Below, piece by piece: positions 27,366 through 38,312 of a stretch of 64,000 nucleotides of DNA. The notes under the pieces are model-generated. The model saw only the letters and a program-made list of their open reading frames with translations, did no database searches and was not told where the DNA came from. Source of the stretch: Clostridiales bacterium VE202-21 (lineage in GTDB: Bacteria > Bacillota > Clostridia > Lachnospirales > Lachnospiraceae); NCBI GenBank assembly GCA_000509105.1, contig BAIF02000075.1:31930-95929 (forward strand). Direction: 5' to 3'. Each line of letters starts with the position of its first letter. The stretch's first letter is position 1. Both the position numbers and the translations under genes were made by a program.

Positions 27366-27607
27366 TGGGCTTTACCCAGTCGTAAGAAACATTCCATATT
27401 CCGGAGGAGGCGCTGGCGGGGGCGGCGTATTTATAATGGCTATGCGGATAAGCGTGGTTAAAAGAAAAATATGCGACTCCGCAACGGGCTGCTTTCAGCC
27501 CCCCTCCCCTGCTTCCCGGCGGCATCCCTCACCGTATTTTAGACAGGCGTCCCTCCACCAGAAAATCCTCCTCCCAATTTTACCTGATTGTGGAAGAAAT
27601 AAAAAAG
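27366..27607. other. GC-rich non-coding stretch with relics of a repeat family
   Basis: No gene is supported. The stretch holds a small hairpin (GGCTGCTTTCAGCC near 27488) and the segment 27512-27532 resembling the right arm of the element at 49369-49657 (TTCCCGG..CATCCCT.AC). CAGGCGTCC at 27544 recurs at 49897 in front of the yhgE genes. It looks like a graveyard of the same repeat family. Confidence 0.4.
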
Positions 27608-27636
27608 TTGACAGATTTCATTTTTTGTATTAGAAT
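27608..27636 (+). promoter_or_regulatory. Promoter of the SleB-like hydrolase gene
   Basis: TTGACA at 27608-27613 and TAGAAT at 27631-27636 are exactly 17 bases apart. The transcript would have a leader of about 110 AT-rich bases before ATG 27753. Confidence 0.75.
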
Positions 27637-27752
27637 GACTTTTGTAACAAATTTGTAATATCTGTAATAAGTTTGAAATTAAAAGCATATATTTTATTAC
27701 AAGCTTATTAAGAATACTTAAAGATATTGCAACAAATCAGGAGGTCAAGTAT

Positions 27753-28469
27753 ATGTTACAGGGTAAAAAATTTATAACAGTATTGTCAGCAGTGACGGTG
27801 TGTATGACATTCACAGCTGGCTTTACTACACAGGCGGCTTCACAGATGCCTGTGGCAGTTACAATTGATACAGCAGATAAACAGGAAGGAGATACATTAC
27901 TGTTAGAGACCGTAAAAAGCATTCCGGTAGAGCAAACAGCAGAGATAAAGAAAGCAGCAAAGGAAGCAAAAGCTGCTTATGAGGAGGAACAGAAAAAGAT
28001 AGCGGAAGAGAAAAAGCGGAAAGAGGAAGAAGAAAGGCTCGCCGCTGAAGAGGCTCAGCGTGCGGCTGAAGAAGAGGCCCGTGCGGCTGAGGAAGCCGAG
28101 GCGGCAGCAGCGTCAGCGGCTGTGGCACAGCCCGTGGCAGCGGGAGACCAGGAACTGCTGGCAGCAATTATTTTCTGTGAGGCGGGAAATCAGCCTTATG
28201 AAGGACAGGTTGCCGTGGGAGCCGTTATTATGAACCGGGTACGCAGCGGGGTATATCCGAACAGCGTTTCAGAGGTTATTTACCAGTCGGGACAGTTTGG
28301 GCCGGCTATGACGGGCTGGCTGGACAGCGTGCTGGCGAGCGGGGGGTACACCGATACTGCTATGCAGGCGGCAGCAGACGCAATTGCCGGATCTAATCCA
28401 ATCGGGGACTGCCTTTACTTTGGGAATGGAGATTATGGAATCCAGATCGGGGATCATTTCTTCCATTAG
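27753..28469 (+). CDS. Secreted SleB/CwlJ-type cell wall hydrolase with coiled-coil linker
   Basis: Protein of 238 residues. A signal peptide (about residues 1-30, TVCMTFTAGFTTQAAS) is followed by a Glu/Ala/Lys-rich coiled coil (about 65-125) and a C-terminal Hydrolase_2 domain of the SleB/CwlJ family. The catalytic glutamate lies in IIFCEAGNQPYEGQ, then AVGAVIMNRV and the LYFGNGDYGIQIGDHFF end. It would cleave peptidoglycan outside the cell during growth, division or germination. The coiled coil is as in other division-associated hydrolases. AGGAGG precedes the start. Confidence 0.88.
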   Translation: MLQGKKFITVLSAVTVCMTFTAGFTTQAASQMPVAVTIDTADKQEGDTLLLETVKSIPVEQTAEIKKAAKEAKAAYEEEQKKIAEEKKRKEEEERLAAEEAQRAAEEEARAAEEAEAAAASAAVAQPVAAGDQELLAAIIFCEAGNQPYEGQVAVGAVIMNRVRSGVYPNSVSEVIYQSGQFGPAMTGWLDSVLASGGYTDTAMQAAADAIAGSNPIGDCLYFGNGDYGIQIGDHFFH

Positions 28470-28507
28470 GAAAGAAAAGTTTATGTAATAATTTAAATAC
28501 ATTTTAA

Positions 28508-28594
28508 AATGCTGCAGGATAGATAGTAGTACATCGAATAATAAATAACAGTAAGTTACTTATTTTCGAGGACTACTATCTATCTCGCAGCATT
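28508..28594. terminator. Long bipartite hairpin between convergent genes
   Basis: The outer stem 28508-28515 with 28587-28594 and a 12-bp stem 28519-28530 with 28572-28583 enclose a further paired segment. It lies between the hydrolase gene and topB, which converge, and is followed by a T-rich tail on the plus strand. It may serve as a shared terminator. Confidence 0.55.
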
Positions 28595-28707
28595 CTTTAA
28601 TTATAATCATACTTCATAATTTATAATGTCAATAAACAATTTGGCGTAAGTCAAAAATCCATACACCGGTATAGTGCAGCCGGATCAGTTGCCTATAAAA
28701 ATGGGCA

Positions 28708-30902
28708 CTATAAATGAATATCCAGCTTTGAAAATGCATCCGCGAAAGCGTTATTCACCGGTTCCTTCACTTCCCTGGCCTGCTTTTTCAAATAGTTATT
28801 CACGTCTTTCTTACTTGCCCCCTTGCCTTCTTTTGCCCGTCTGGCTTCGAACGCACTTAGTTTTTCCTTATGCCCGCAGGAGCAGACAAACCGCTGTCCA
28901 TCCCCCTTGCCAACCAGCTCCATTTTCTTGTGGCAGACCGGGCAGCGGGCATTGGTGCGGCGGGAAATGGTCTCACGATGTCCGCATTCTCTGTCCTGGC
29001 AGACCAGCATCTTGCCGTGTTTGCCATTGACCTCCAGCATATATTTTCCACATTCCGGGCACTTAGTACGGGTCAGGTTATCATGCCGGAATTTTCCGTC
29101 CCCGGTTTTAATCTCCTGGATCAAAGCCTGTGTGTAATGCTCAATCTCATCCATAAAGTGCCGGTCTGTTTCCTTGCCCTTGGCGATTGCCTGAAGACGG
29201 AGTTCCCAGTCAGCGGTCAGTTCCGGGCTTTTTAAATCTCCGGGTACCAGCTCCAGGAGCTGCCTGCCCTTGGCTGTGATATGGATCTCATTGCCACGTT
29301 TTTCCATCAGAAAACTGTTGAACAGTTTGTCGATGATATCCGCGCGTGTTGCAACGGTTCCGAGACCTCCGGTCTCGCCCAGTGTTTTGATCAGCGTCTT
29401 ATCCTTATGCTGCATATATTTGACCGGATTCTCCATAGCGGCGATCAGTGTGCCTTCTGTGAAATATGCGGGAGGTTTTGTTTTTCCTTCTGTTATGTTC
29501 AGGCTGCTTACTTGCAGTTTCTGTCCCTTGTGTACTTTCGGCAGAGTTTGTTTGATGTAAATTTCTTCCGCTTCTTCCTCATCTGTATCTTCGAAGCCAG
29601 CCTCATATACTTCCTTCCAGCCGGCCTGTCTGATCACATTTCCTTTGGCCGTAAACACCTCCTGGGAAATCCTGCCTTTTAGTGAGGTTTCTTCATATTC
29701 GCATGCCGGGGATAAAACGGCCAGGAAACGCCGCACAACCATATCGTATATTTTTCGCTCCTCGTTTGTCATATGATCCAGCTGTACAAACTGTTCTGTA
29801 GGAATAATGGCGTGATGGTCTGTGACTTTAGCATTGTCCACAAAAGATTTATTGGCCTTAATGGGCTGCATGGTCAGCGACCTGCAATCTTACTGTAAGG
29901 GCCGACTGCACAGGCCTTGAGGCGTTCTTTTAGTGTTACCGTCATATCGGAAGTGAGATAGCGGGAGTCCGTCCTTGGGTAGGTCAGTACCTTGTGGTTT
30001 TCGTACAGGCGCTGCATGATGTTTAAGGTCTCCTTTGCCGAAAAACCAAAACGCTGGTTCGCTTCGCTCTGCAGTGTTGTCAGATCGTAGAGCGCAGGAG
30101 AGAAGGATTTTTTATCCTTTTTTATGACCTCTGTAATCTCAAGTGCACCGCCGCACTGCTTATAAAGCTTTTGAATCCGTTCCTGGTCAAATGTCCTTGA
30201 AGAGCCGGCCTGGCTGTCGCACCACAGAAACGTGATTCCTCCGGCAGATGCTTTCATCCCATAAAAAGGCTGTGGCTTAAAACTGCGGATTTCTTCTTCG
30301 CGTGCAGCGATCATGGCTAGCGTAGGCGTCTGTACGCGTCCACAGGAGAGCTGTGCGTTATATTTACAGGTCAGCGCCCGCGTAGCATTGATGCCCACCA
30401 CCCAGTCGGACTGCGCCCTGGCAATAGCGGCTCTGTAAAGGTTGTAATAAGCTTTCCCTGGTTTCAGGTTCGCAAAACCTTCCCGGATAGCTTTATCTGT
30501 TACAGATGAAATCCAGAGACGCTGCAGTGGCTTTTTGCTTCCCGCTTTGTCCAGAATCCAGCGGGCAACCAGCTCGCCTTCGCGTCCGGCATCGGTTGCA
30601 ATGATGATATCGGATACGTCCTTGCGGTAAATCAGCTCTTTGACCGCATGAAATTGTTTTCCGGTCTGTTTGATGACCACCAGTTTCCATTCTTTAGGGA
30701 TCATGGGGAGTGTGTCCATGTTCCAGGTTTTATACTGCTCGCCATATTGTTCGGGATCTGCCAGGGTGACGAGATGTCCCAGCGCCCAGGTAACGATATA
30801 TTCATTTCCTTCTATATAAGAGTTTGTCTTCTTTGTACAGCGCAGGACTCTGGCGATATCCCTGGCCACAGAAGGTTTTTCGGCAATCACAAGATGTTTC
30901 AT
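28708..30902 (-). CDS. topB: DNA topoisomerase III (frameshifted)
   Basis: Type IA topoisomerase of about 730 residues when joined. The N-terminal part has the TOPRIM start (KHLVIAEKPSVARDIARVL), DAGREGELVARWI, and the catalytic tyrosine in VLTYPRTDSRYL. The C-terminal part has DHHAIIPTEQ, FTEGTLIAAMENPVKY and two zinc-ribbon repeats (CPECGKYM, CPVCHKKM). Translation breaks near 29876-29884: the first frame ends IAGR-stop and the next starts with MQPIKANKSF, one frame apart. One base change in the GGTCGCTGACC area would join them. Encoded 31 bases after the YitT-type gene, so likely co-transcribed. Confidence 0.9.
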
Positions 30903-30933
30903 TGAAGTCTCCTTTTATTGAACTTTTTGGGTA

Positions 30934-31776
30934 CTATATATTATGAAATCCTTTTCCGATGATTTCACTTGTATTCGAAATCAGAATAAATGCTTCCGGC
31001 TGATTTCCCTTAATAAAGTTACGAAGCTTTACTGCCTGGGGACGGTTAAGGGCCGTAAACACGATATACTTGTCTCTGCCCGAAAAAGCGCCCTGTGCAT
31101 GGCAGACGGTGGCACTGCGGTGCAGAGTATTTACAATGAAATCACAGATGGGTTCCGGTTCATCGCATACGACATTGAAATACTTGGAGAGGTTAAAACT
31201 TTCGATAAACGTATCGATCATGAATGAGCGGATTGCCAGGCCAAGGAAGGAATAAAGCCCTGTCTTTATATCGAACATAAAGCAGCCTGCGATGGTAATA
31301 AGGATATCGGTGATGAGCAGCGCGCGTCCAATATCAAAACTGGAATATTTTCTCAGTATCATGGCAATGATATCCGTACCGCCGCTGGATGACCCGATGT
31401 TAAACAATACAGCAGAACCCAGAGAAGGCAGTGCAATGGCAAAACAGAGCTCCAGCATGGGCTGGTCTGTCAGCGGGTGGGTGATCGGATAAACACGCTC
31501 CAGAACGGATAACGTTACAGAAAGCAGGATACTGCAGTAGGCAGTCTTAGCCGCGAACTTACGGCCTAACACAATAAATCCTATGACCAGCAGTATCATA
31601 TTCATGACAAAGGTAAAATCACTGGCAGACATGAATCCGGTCTTGGCTACTAGAACCGCCAGGCCCGTGATACCTCCGAATGTAAAATTATTAGTAAATT
31701 TGAAAAAGTAAGTACCGACAGCCATAATCAGTGTACTGCTTGTCAATAATAGAAAATGCTTCAGTTTACCCTTCAT
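30934..31776 (-). CDS. YitT-family membrane protein (DUF161/DUF2179)
   Basis: Protein of about 280 residues with five or six membrane segments in the first 200 residues (GTYFFKFTNNFTFGGITGLA, FNIGSSSGGTDIIAMILRKY) and a soluble C-terminal DUF2179 domain (ATVCHAQGAFSGRDKYIVFT). The family is widespread in Firmicutes and its transport role is unclear. ATG 31776 has a GGGGAG site upstream; the ATG at 31800 does not. Divergent from enolase, with the short intergenic space serving both promoters. Confidence 0.88.
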   Translation of the reverse strand: MKGKLKHFLLLTSSTLIMAVGTYFFKFTNNFTFGGITGLAVLVAKTGFMSASDFTFVMNMILLVIGFIVLGRKFAAKTAYCSILLSVTLSVLERVYPITHPLTDQPMLELCFAIALPSLGSAVLFNIGSSSGGTDIIAMILRKYSSFDIGRALLITDILITIAGCFMFDIKTGLYSFLGLAIRSFMIDTFIESFNLSKYFNVVCDEPEPICDFIVNTLHRSATVCHAQGAFSGRDKYIVFTALNRPQAVKLRNFIKGNQPEAFILISNTSEIIGKGFHNI

Positions 31777-31855
31777 CTGTATGCTCCCCGTAATGTACAT
31801 AATTTTGAAATTAACAGCCTCTCACTCTATCCGAATTGTAACGCCCGGAATATGA

Positions 31856-33190
<1,335 letters not shown>

Positions 33191-33204
33191 TTAAAAAGAT
33201 AAGA

Positions 33205-33250
33205 AAAACAGCTGTGGTTTTGACGGAAATGACAACCGCAGCTGTTTTTA
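33205..33250 (+). terminator. Intrinsic terminator of enolase
   Basis: A 15-bp stem (33205-33219 with 33234-33248) with one G-T pair, ending in a T-run. Confidence 0.85.
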
Positions 33251-33496
33251 TCTGCAGGAAATAAAATTTAAAAATAATTTATGAAAACAGAGTTTGCAGT
33301 CTGTGGTGTACAGCTTTATACGTCTTCTTGACTTGGCGAATACTACGGTATTATAATAAAACAGACATATAAATAGTACCAGAGTGTGTTTGAACTTAGA
33401 CTGCGCCTGTATACCAGTTCTGCGCATTGGCCTGAGTGAACAGGCTGTTTTGAGGGCGGTCAGACGAATGCTGGCAGCAGAAGAGGAAGGGTTATT

Positions 33497-33913
33497 TTGA
33501 AATCATACCGTACATATCTAAGCTTTGAATTTGAAGAAAAGGAAACGATAAAAAATATCACGAACCATGTCAGGATGGTTTTGGAAGAGAGCGGCATTAG
33601 AGAAGGTGTTATTACCGTATCTTCTCTGCATACCACCTCATCAATTTTTATAAATGATGATGAGGAGGGACTGATCAGAGATACTCTGGAGTTTTTAGAG
33701 CAGATTATTCCCGAACAGAAGGCCCCCTATTATTGGCATAATAAGAGTGATAAGGATGCGCCCGCCCATCTGAAAAGGAATATAATCGGAAGAAGCGAGC
33801 TCATATCAGTTACGGAAGGGGATATGGATCTGGGACACTGGGAACAGATCTTTTATGCTGATTTTAACGGCAAGCGCATGAAAAAAATCTGCATTAAAAT
33901 TATGGGAGAATAA
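33497..33913 (+). CDS. YjbQ/UPF0047 family protein
   Basis: Protein of 138 residues of the YjbQ family, sometimes called secondary thiamine-phosphate synthase. It shows MVLEESGIREGVITVSSLHT, SIFINDDEEGL, the HNKSDKDAPAHLKRNIIGRS block with conserved His residues and LGHWEQIFYADFNGKR near the end. The start is TTG 33497 with GAGGAAGG seven bases upstream. The role in this organism is not known. Confidence 0.87.
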   Translation: MKSYRTYLSFEFEEKETIKNITNHVRMVLEESGIREGVITVSSLHTTSSIFINDDEEGLIRDTLEFLEQIIPEQKAPYYWHNKSDKDAPAHLKRNIIGRSELISVTEGDMDLGHWEQIFYADFNGKRMKKICIKIMGE

Positions 33914-33940
33914 AGGAGAAGGATGTATGCCTGAAAAGGG

Positions 33941-33984
33941 GCTTGTCCGGGACTTGAAAAAGAAGCCCGGACAGGCTCTTTTTT
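33941..33984 (+). terminator. Intrinsic terminator after the YjbQ gene
   Basis: An 11-bp GC-rich stem (33941-33951 with 33966-33976) with one G-T pair, followed by a T-run. It runs directly into the palindrome at 33981. Confidence 0.85.
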
Positions 33985-34025
33985 ATGATATAGGAAATTA
34001 CTCCGGAATTTCCTATATCATAAAA
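33981..34025. repeat. Palindromic repeat, ATATAGGAAATT family
   Basis: A perfect 19-bp inverted repeat (33981-33999 with 34007-34025) around a 7-base loop. Its core ATATAGGAAATT/AATTTCCTATAT recurs at 46463-46509. Both copies sit directly after the terminator of an upstream gene. Confidence 0.75.
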
Positions 34026-34160
34026 ACTCTATTATATTCAGTTAGAAAATGAAGTGGTAGGAATGGTGCAGAATGACAAAATTATTTTGTGCTATACAAA
34101 GTTGAAATTATGGTGGCGTGTACAAAGTGCCCTAAAACATGGAACGGAAATTGAAAAGGA

Positions 34161-34240
34161 TGCACAAATAAAGGACAAAAAAACGAAAAAAGTGCAAAGA
34201 AACCGGATTTGATTGTGCAAATAAACGGTGATATTATAAG
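34161..34240 (+). promoter_or_regulatory. Promoter region of the GlpABC-RLP-PTS operon with three direct repeats
   Basis: Three similar units of the form GTGCAAATAAACGG lie at 34161-34174, 34192-34206 and 34215-34228. A promoter-like pair TTGTGC (34213-34218) and TATAAG (34235-34240) has a 16-base spacer, and its -35 box overlaps the third repeat. The repeats are candidate sites for the CdaR/PucR-type regulator at 45011. The rest of 34026-34290 holds no gene. Confidence 0.5.
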
Positions 34241-34290
34241 TCTAATTCAAACCGGGTTGAAAATAGAAAATAGGAAGTGAGATCGAATTT

Positions 34291-35943
34291 ATGCGAGAAA
34301 ATTTTGACGTAGTAGTAATTGGTGGCGGGACCACAGGAACAGCTGCGATTCGAGATTTGGTACTCCGCGGATATACAAATTCTGTTCTTTTGGAAAGAGA
34401 CGATCTGGCTGCGGGTACATCCGGAGGATGCCATTCAGCGCTGCACGGCGGTTCCAGATATGTTGTAACAGATAAGCAGACTGCAGTGGAATGTCTGCAG
34501 GAGAACAAAGTATTCCGTGAGATAGTCCCACAGGTAGTCGACCCGACAGATGCAATGTGGGTGGCAAAGACAGAAGAGCAGCTTGAATTTGCAAAGAAGT
34601 GGATGGAGAATGCAGATGAGATTGGCCTGCCCTATGAAGTAATCACACCGGAGGAAGCCGTACAGGATGAACCTCTTCTGGCCGATGATATCCAGTTCGC
34701 CCTGCGTACAATTGACACGGGATTTGATCCCTTCCGTCTCTGTATTGCACAGGCATATGATGCAAAGGTAAAAGGCGCAGTCATCCGGACGCACAGCGAA
34801 GTAATAGATCTGATCATGGAGGCGGATACCGTAAAAGGGGTAAAGGTACTGGACAGAAAGAATGGAACGATCTATGAGATTTGCGCAAAGATTGTGGTAA
34901 ATGCTGCAGGCCCCTGGGGCTCCAGAGTGACAGAAATGGCCGGCTTTAAGATACCTGTAAAGCCAAATAAAGGAACCATGGGGGTCTATAACATGCGGCC
35001 CACGAAAACGCTGATTGGTATTCTGAGAGTACCCTCAGACGGCGACGGCCTTGTCAGCATGGGATATCAGAATACTTCCCTGCTTGGTACATCTTCCGTA
35101 GATATAGAGGATCCCGATGCGGCGGTTCCGGGGCTGGACGAGATTGAACTGATGGAAAGCAGTGTAGAGCAGATCATTCCGGATATCAGAAATGCAAGAA
35201 TGCTCCGTATGTGCACAGGGGTCAGACCCCTTTACTCAACCACATCAGAAACCGGGAGGGCGGTCAGCCGCAGAATGATTTTGATCGATCACGCAGAAGA
35301 ACATGGTATTGAAGGAATTGTCACAATCACAGGCGGAAAATATGCAACGGCAAGGCTGATGGCGGAAGAGACAGTAGATCTTGTATGCAGAAAGCTGGGA
35401 AGCGATGCAGAATGTACGACACATAAGCGGCTGATCTATGGGGCCCAGACAAAAGAAGACGCAGAAAAAGATGCAAAATATATACATAAGAAATACAAAG
35501 TACCGTTGTACAGTGCACATAAGATGACCGCAAGATATGGCAGCAGGGCAAAGGAAATTGTAGATGCTGCGCCGGAGTACGCCGGAGTCATATGTGAATG
35601 CGCCCAGGTAATCGGATCAGAAGTCATTAATGCATTCCAGAATGAGGAAGTATTTAACATTAAGGATCTTAGAAGAAGAATCCGCAACGGCATGGGAACC
35701 TGCCAGGGAACGTTCTGTACATATAAAGTGGCTGCCCTGTACCAGAAAGCGGTTCAAGCGACGGCACAGGAGGCTCATGACCAGCTGGCAGAGTACATGC
35801 AGGAGCGCTGGAAGGGCATTTATTATACGCTCCAATATGGAGATCAACTGGCACAGGCAGAAATTATGCAGGCATTTTATGTAACCCAGGGCAGCTACGA
35901 TCTTCTGGATACCAAACCAACGGAGGTGATTCCGCATGAATGA
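34291..35943 (+). CDS. glpA: GlpA-like FAD-dependent dehydrogenase large subunit
   Basis: Protein of 550 residues resembling subunit A of anaerobic glycerol-3-phosphate dehydrogenase. The FAD-binding motif VVVIGGGTTGTAAIRDL is at residues 5-22, followed by SGGCHSALHGGSRYV, VNAAGPWGSRV and a C-terminal BFD-type [2Fe-2S] domain (CECAQVIGS and GTCQGTFC). In known systems GlpA oxidises sn-glycerol 3-phosphate to DHAP with electrons leaving via GlpB and GlpC. Here, first gene of an operon with a RuBisCO-like protein and a PTS, it may act on a phosphorylated sugar acid or polyol instead. The annotation as GlpA is by family; the substrate is inference. Confidence 0.87.
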   Translation: MRENFDVVVIGGGTTGTAAIRDLVLRGYTNSVLLERDDLAAGTSGGCHSALHGGSRYVVTDKQTAVECLQENKVFREIVPQVVDPTDAMWVAKTEEQLEFAKKWMENADEIGLPYEVITPEEAVQDEPLLADDIQFALRTIDTGFDPFRLCIAQAYDAKVKGAVIRTHSEVIDLIMEADTVKGVKVLDRKNGTIYEICAKIVVNAAGPWGSRVTEMAGFKIPVKPNKGTMGVYNMRPTKTLIGILRVPSDGDGLVSMGYQNTSLLGTSSVDIEDPDAAVPGLDEIELMESSVEQIIPDIRNARMLRMCTGVRPLYSTTSETGRAVSRRMILIDHAEEHGIEGIVTITGGKYATARLMAEETVDLVCRKLGSDAECTTHKRLIYGAQTKEDAEKDAKYIHKKYKVPLYSAHKMTARYGSRAKEIVDAAPEYAGVICECAQVIGSEVINAFQNEEVFNIKDLRRRIRNGMGTCQGTFCTYKVAALYQKAVQATAQEAHDQLAEYMQERWKGIYYTLQYGDQLAQAEIMQAFYVTQGSYDLLDTKPTEVIPHE

Positions 35944-37243
35944 TAAGATAAAAGATGTAATTGTAATCGGCAGCGGCATGGCTGGGGTAACTGCAGCAAA
36001 GGCGGCAGCGGATGAGCAGGCCGGCGTAGAAATTATCACAAAAGGCGCCGGGGCAACCATGATGGGCTCGGGCGTTCTGGATATCCTGGGAGCGGTGCCG
36101 GGAGAAGAGAAAAATATAGTTGTAGAAGAAATCAGTGAGGGCATGAACCTGCTGCTGGAGAAAAATCCAAAGCACCCCTATGCGGTTCTTAAAGACAGTC
36201 TGGAAAATGGAATTAAAGCATTGCGGGAAGTCTGCCGCGCAGGCGGAATGGAGTTTACAGGCGACGGGATCAGGAACGCCGCCATCCCGAATATTCTGGG
36301 AACCTATAAAAATACGGCATACATCCCTTCCTATAATAAATACGCAGACGTGACAATAGCCCAGGGGAAAATACTGGTTGCAGGGTTCAGGGGATATACG
36401 GAATTTTATCCCGAATATGCCTGCAAGTCCTACAATGCCTATCAGAAACAGTTTGCTCCCAAGGCAGATGCTGCTTATATTGCAGTCACTTTGGAACTCC
36501 CCTCTCTTACAAACAGGGAGAAGTTGACTAATGCAGAACTTGCCGCATTTTTTGATACCAGCGAAGGCATTGAGGAGCTTGCAGCAGTACTTCATGATAT
36601 GAAGAACGTTATGGGCGGTATTCAGAGGATTCTGGTTCCACCGGTTCTGGGCTATCAAAATTATGCACAGAACATGGAACTCTTGTTTGAAACACTTGGG
36701 ATCCCGGTGGGAGAGATCTCTGCAGGCGGACATTCGGTCAGTGCACAGAGACTTGCGGACGCATTTGAAAAAGGCCTGGAGAATCTGAATATTAAGGTAA
36801 CCAATCAGGCAAAGGCAGTGGAAATCAAGAAAACAGAAGAAGGGGTATTTTGTGTCGTGTTCGAGCAGCAGGGAAAGACCAGGGAAGTATATGCAAGAAA
36901 GATTGTGCTTGCTGCCGGAGGGTTCATCGGAGGCGGTATCACCTCATATAGAGAAGATATGTTTATTCCGGTTATTCATGAGCCGCTGGGCAGGATTGCC
37001 GCTGATATGATAAATAAAAAAGTATTCCCCGGAGGCGGCCAGCCTTTCATCAAGACCGGCATCCGGGTGTACGATAATATGACCATAGCACAGGGCAGCT
37101 TTTCCGGCCAGATATTTGCCTGTGGGGATTTAATGGAAGGCTATGACTGGGTCTATGAGAGAAGCGGTGCAGGAGTCGCGGCAGCTTCCGGATACCTTGC
37201 AGGAAAGAACGCGGCAAATATGGCGAAAGGAAGTGAGCACTGA
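35936..37243 (+). CDS. glpB: GlpB-like FAD-binding subunit
   Basis: Protein of 435 residues with an FAD-binding Rossmann motif at the start (VIVIGSGMAGVTAAKAAADE) and a C-terminal FAD-related segment (GQIFACGDLMEGYDW, GVAAASGYLAGKNAA), as in GlpB of anaerobic glycerol-3-phosphate dehydrogenase. It overlaps the GlpA-like gene by eight bases and the GlpC-like gene by one, so the three are translated together. It probably links the dehydrogenase subunit to the iron-sulfur subunit. Confidence 0.87.
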   Translation: MNDKIKDVIVIGSGMAGVTAAKAAADEQAGVEIITKGAGATMMGSGVLDILGAVPGEEKNIVVEEISEGMNLLLEKNPKHPYAVLKDSLENGIKALREVCRAGGMEFTGDGIRNAAIPNILGTYKNTAYIPSYNKYADVTIAQGKILVAGFRGYTEFYPEYACKSYNAYQKQFAPKADAAYIAVTLELPSLTNREKLTNAELAAFFDTSEGIEELAAVLHDMKNVMGGIQRILVPPVLGYQNYAQNMELLFETLGIPVGEISAGGHSVSAQRLADAFEKGLENLNIKVTNQAKAVEIKKTEEGVFCVVFEQQGKTREVYARKIVLAAGGFIGGGITSYREDMFIPVIHEPLGRIAADMINKKVFPGGGQPFIKTGIRVYDNMTIAQGSFSGQIFACGDLMEGYDWVYERSGAGVAAASGYLAGKNAANMAKGSEH

Positions 37244-38292
37244 TGAAAGACTTTAATGATATTTATTATAACAGCGTGGAATGTGTGCGATGCAACCTGT
37301 GTCTGGACCGATGTCCGGCTGTCAGGGCGGTCGGAACGGATAAAGCCCCCATGTATTCCGCTGTATACTCGGCGCTGGGATCCCGTTTTGATCTGGAAAT
37401 GGTGACGGAGGAAGCATTTCAGTGCATTGACTGCTATGAATGTGAATCAGCATGTCCCGTAAATGTTCCGATCGCAGATACAATGGCATATATCCGCCGC
37501 TTATGCAGAGAGAAGAATACCGTGCCGGAAGCTGTAACCGATATTGTGCACAGGGCAGAGGCCGGGGAGAATATACTTGGCAAACCGCAGGAGATCCGGG
37601 AAGGCAAAGCAGATGTTGCCGTATTCCTTGGATACGCAGGAGAATTGGATGTGGAGATGCAGAATGCCTTTGATAAGATCTGCAAGGCGGCAGGAATTTC
37701 CTATACTTTTCTGACCGACACTGCAGACAGTGGATATTTTCTGGACAGAAGCGGACAGACAGAGGAACTGCAAAAGGCTGTGGATACCAATGTAAAAGCA
37801 TTTGAGAGAGTACAGGCAAAAGTGATCGTTACACCGTGCAGTTATTCGTTCGAGGCTTTTCAGAATTATTATCCGGAGAAGTATACATATCTGCATACAA
37901 GCGAATTTCTGGAGGATCTTTTGGAGAAGAAAAAATTAGAAGCCACAGGGGTTACAGAGCAGGCAGCCTATCACGCAGCACATATGCTTACCAGAAAAAA
38001 CGGGATAAAAGCTACCGAAGAATTGATTTTCAAACTGAGCGGTCAAAAAGCAGTACAGCCGCAGAGAACTGGATACCGGACGTCTTCCAGTGGCCTCGGC
38101 GGCGGTCTGGGTCTTTTTTATCCGGAACTGGCGGCAGCAGTCAGCAAGAAGCGGGCAAAGGAGCTTGCGGATCTGGGATGCAGGACAGTAGTGACGGGAT
38201 GCGTGTTTGAAAAACATGCGTTAAAAGAGGCTGTTCAAGAAAAAGACATGGAGATCATTGATATTACAGAATATGTAGCACGGGCGTTATAG
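37243..38292 (+). CDS. glpC: GlpC-like iron-sulfur subunit
   Basis: Protein of 349 residues. Two 4Fe-4S ferredoxin motifs are present near the start: CVRCNLCLDRCP and CIDCYECESACPVNVP. The remainder aligns in layout with the CCG/cysteine-rich part of GlpC, but the usual paired CCG motifs are weak: only VTPCSYS and TGCVFEKH are visible, and the histidine-cysteine element reads YHAAHML. The electron-transfer role is likely kept, but quinone contact may differ. It is the last of the three overlapping Glp-like genes and precedes the RuBisCO-like gene by 20 bases. Confidence 0.83.
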   Translation: MKDFNDIYYNSVECVRCNLCLDRCPAVRAVGTDKAPMYSAVYSALGSRFDLEMVTEEAFQCIDCYECESACPVNVPIADTMAYIRRLCREKNTVPEAVTDIVHRAEAGENILGKPQEIREGKADVAVFLGYAGELDVEMQNAFDKICKAAGISYTFLTDTADSGYFLDRSGQTEELQKAVDTNVKAFERVQAKVIVTPCSYSFEAFQNYYPEKYTYLHTSEFLEDLLEKKKLEATGVTEQAAYHAAHMLTRKNGIKATEELIFKLSGQKAVQPQRTGYRTSSSGLGGGLGLFYPELAAAVSKKRAKELADLGCRTVVTGCVFEKHALKEAVQEKDMEIIDITEYVARAL

Positions 38293-38312
38293 AGTGAAAG
38301 GAGAAATTTATC

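Noticed and set aside
33382..33500. Small frame ending in LSEQAVLRAVRRMLAAEEEG upstream of YjbQ
   Set aside because: Protein-like but no start with a ribosome site and no recognised family; may be a relic, not reported as a gene.
33926..34052. Short frame with a good ribosome site just after the YjbQ gene
   Set aside because: It runs entirely through a terminator and a palindrome and has no protein-like composition.
35215..35235. GGGGTCAGACCCC motif inside the GlpA-like gene similar to the terminator at 25041
   Set aside because: It lies in a well-conserved coding segment and is too short to be called a repeat.
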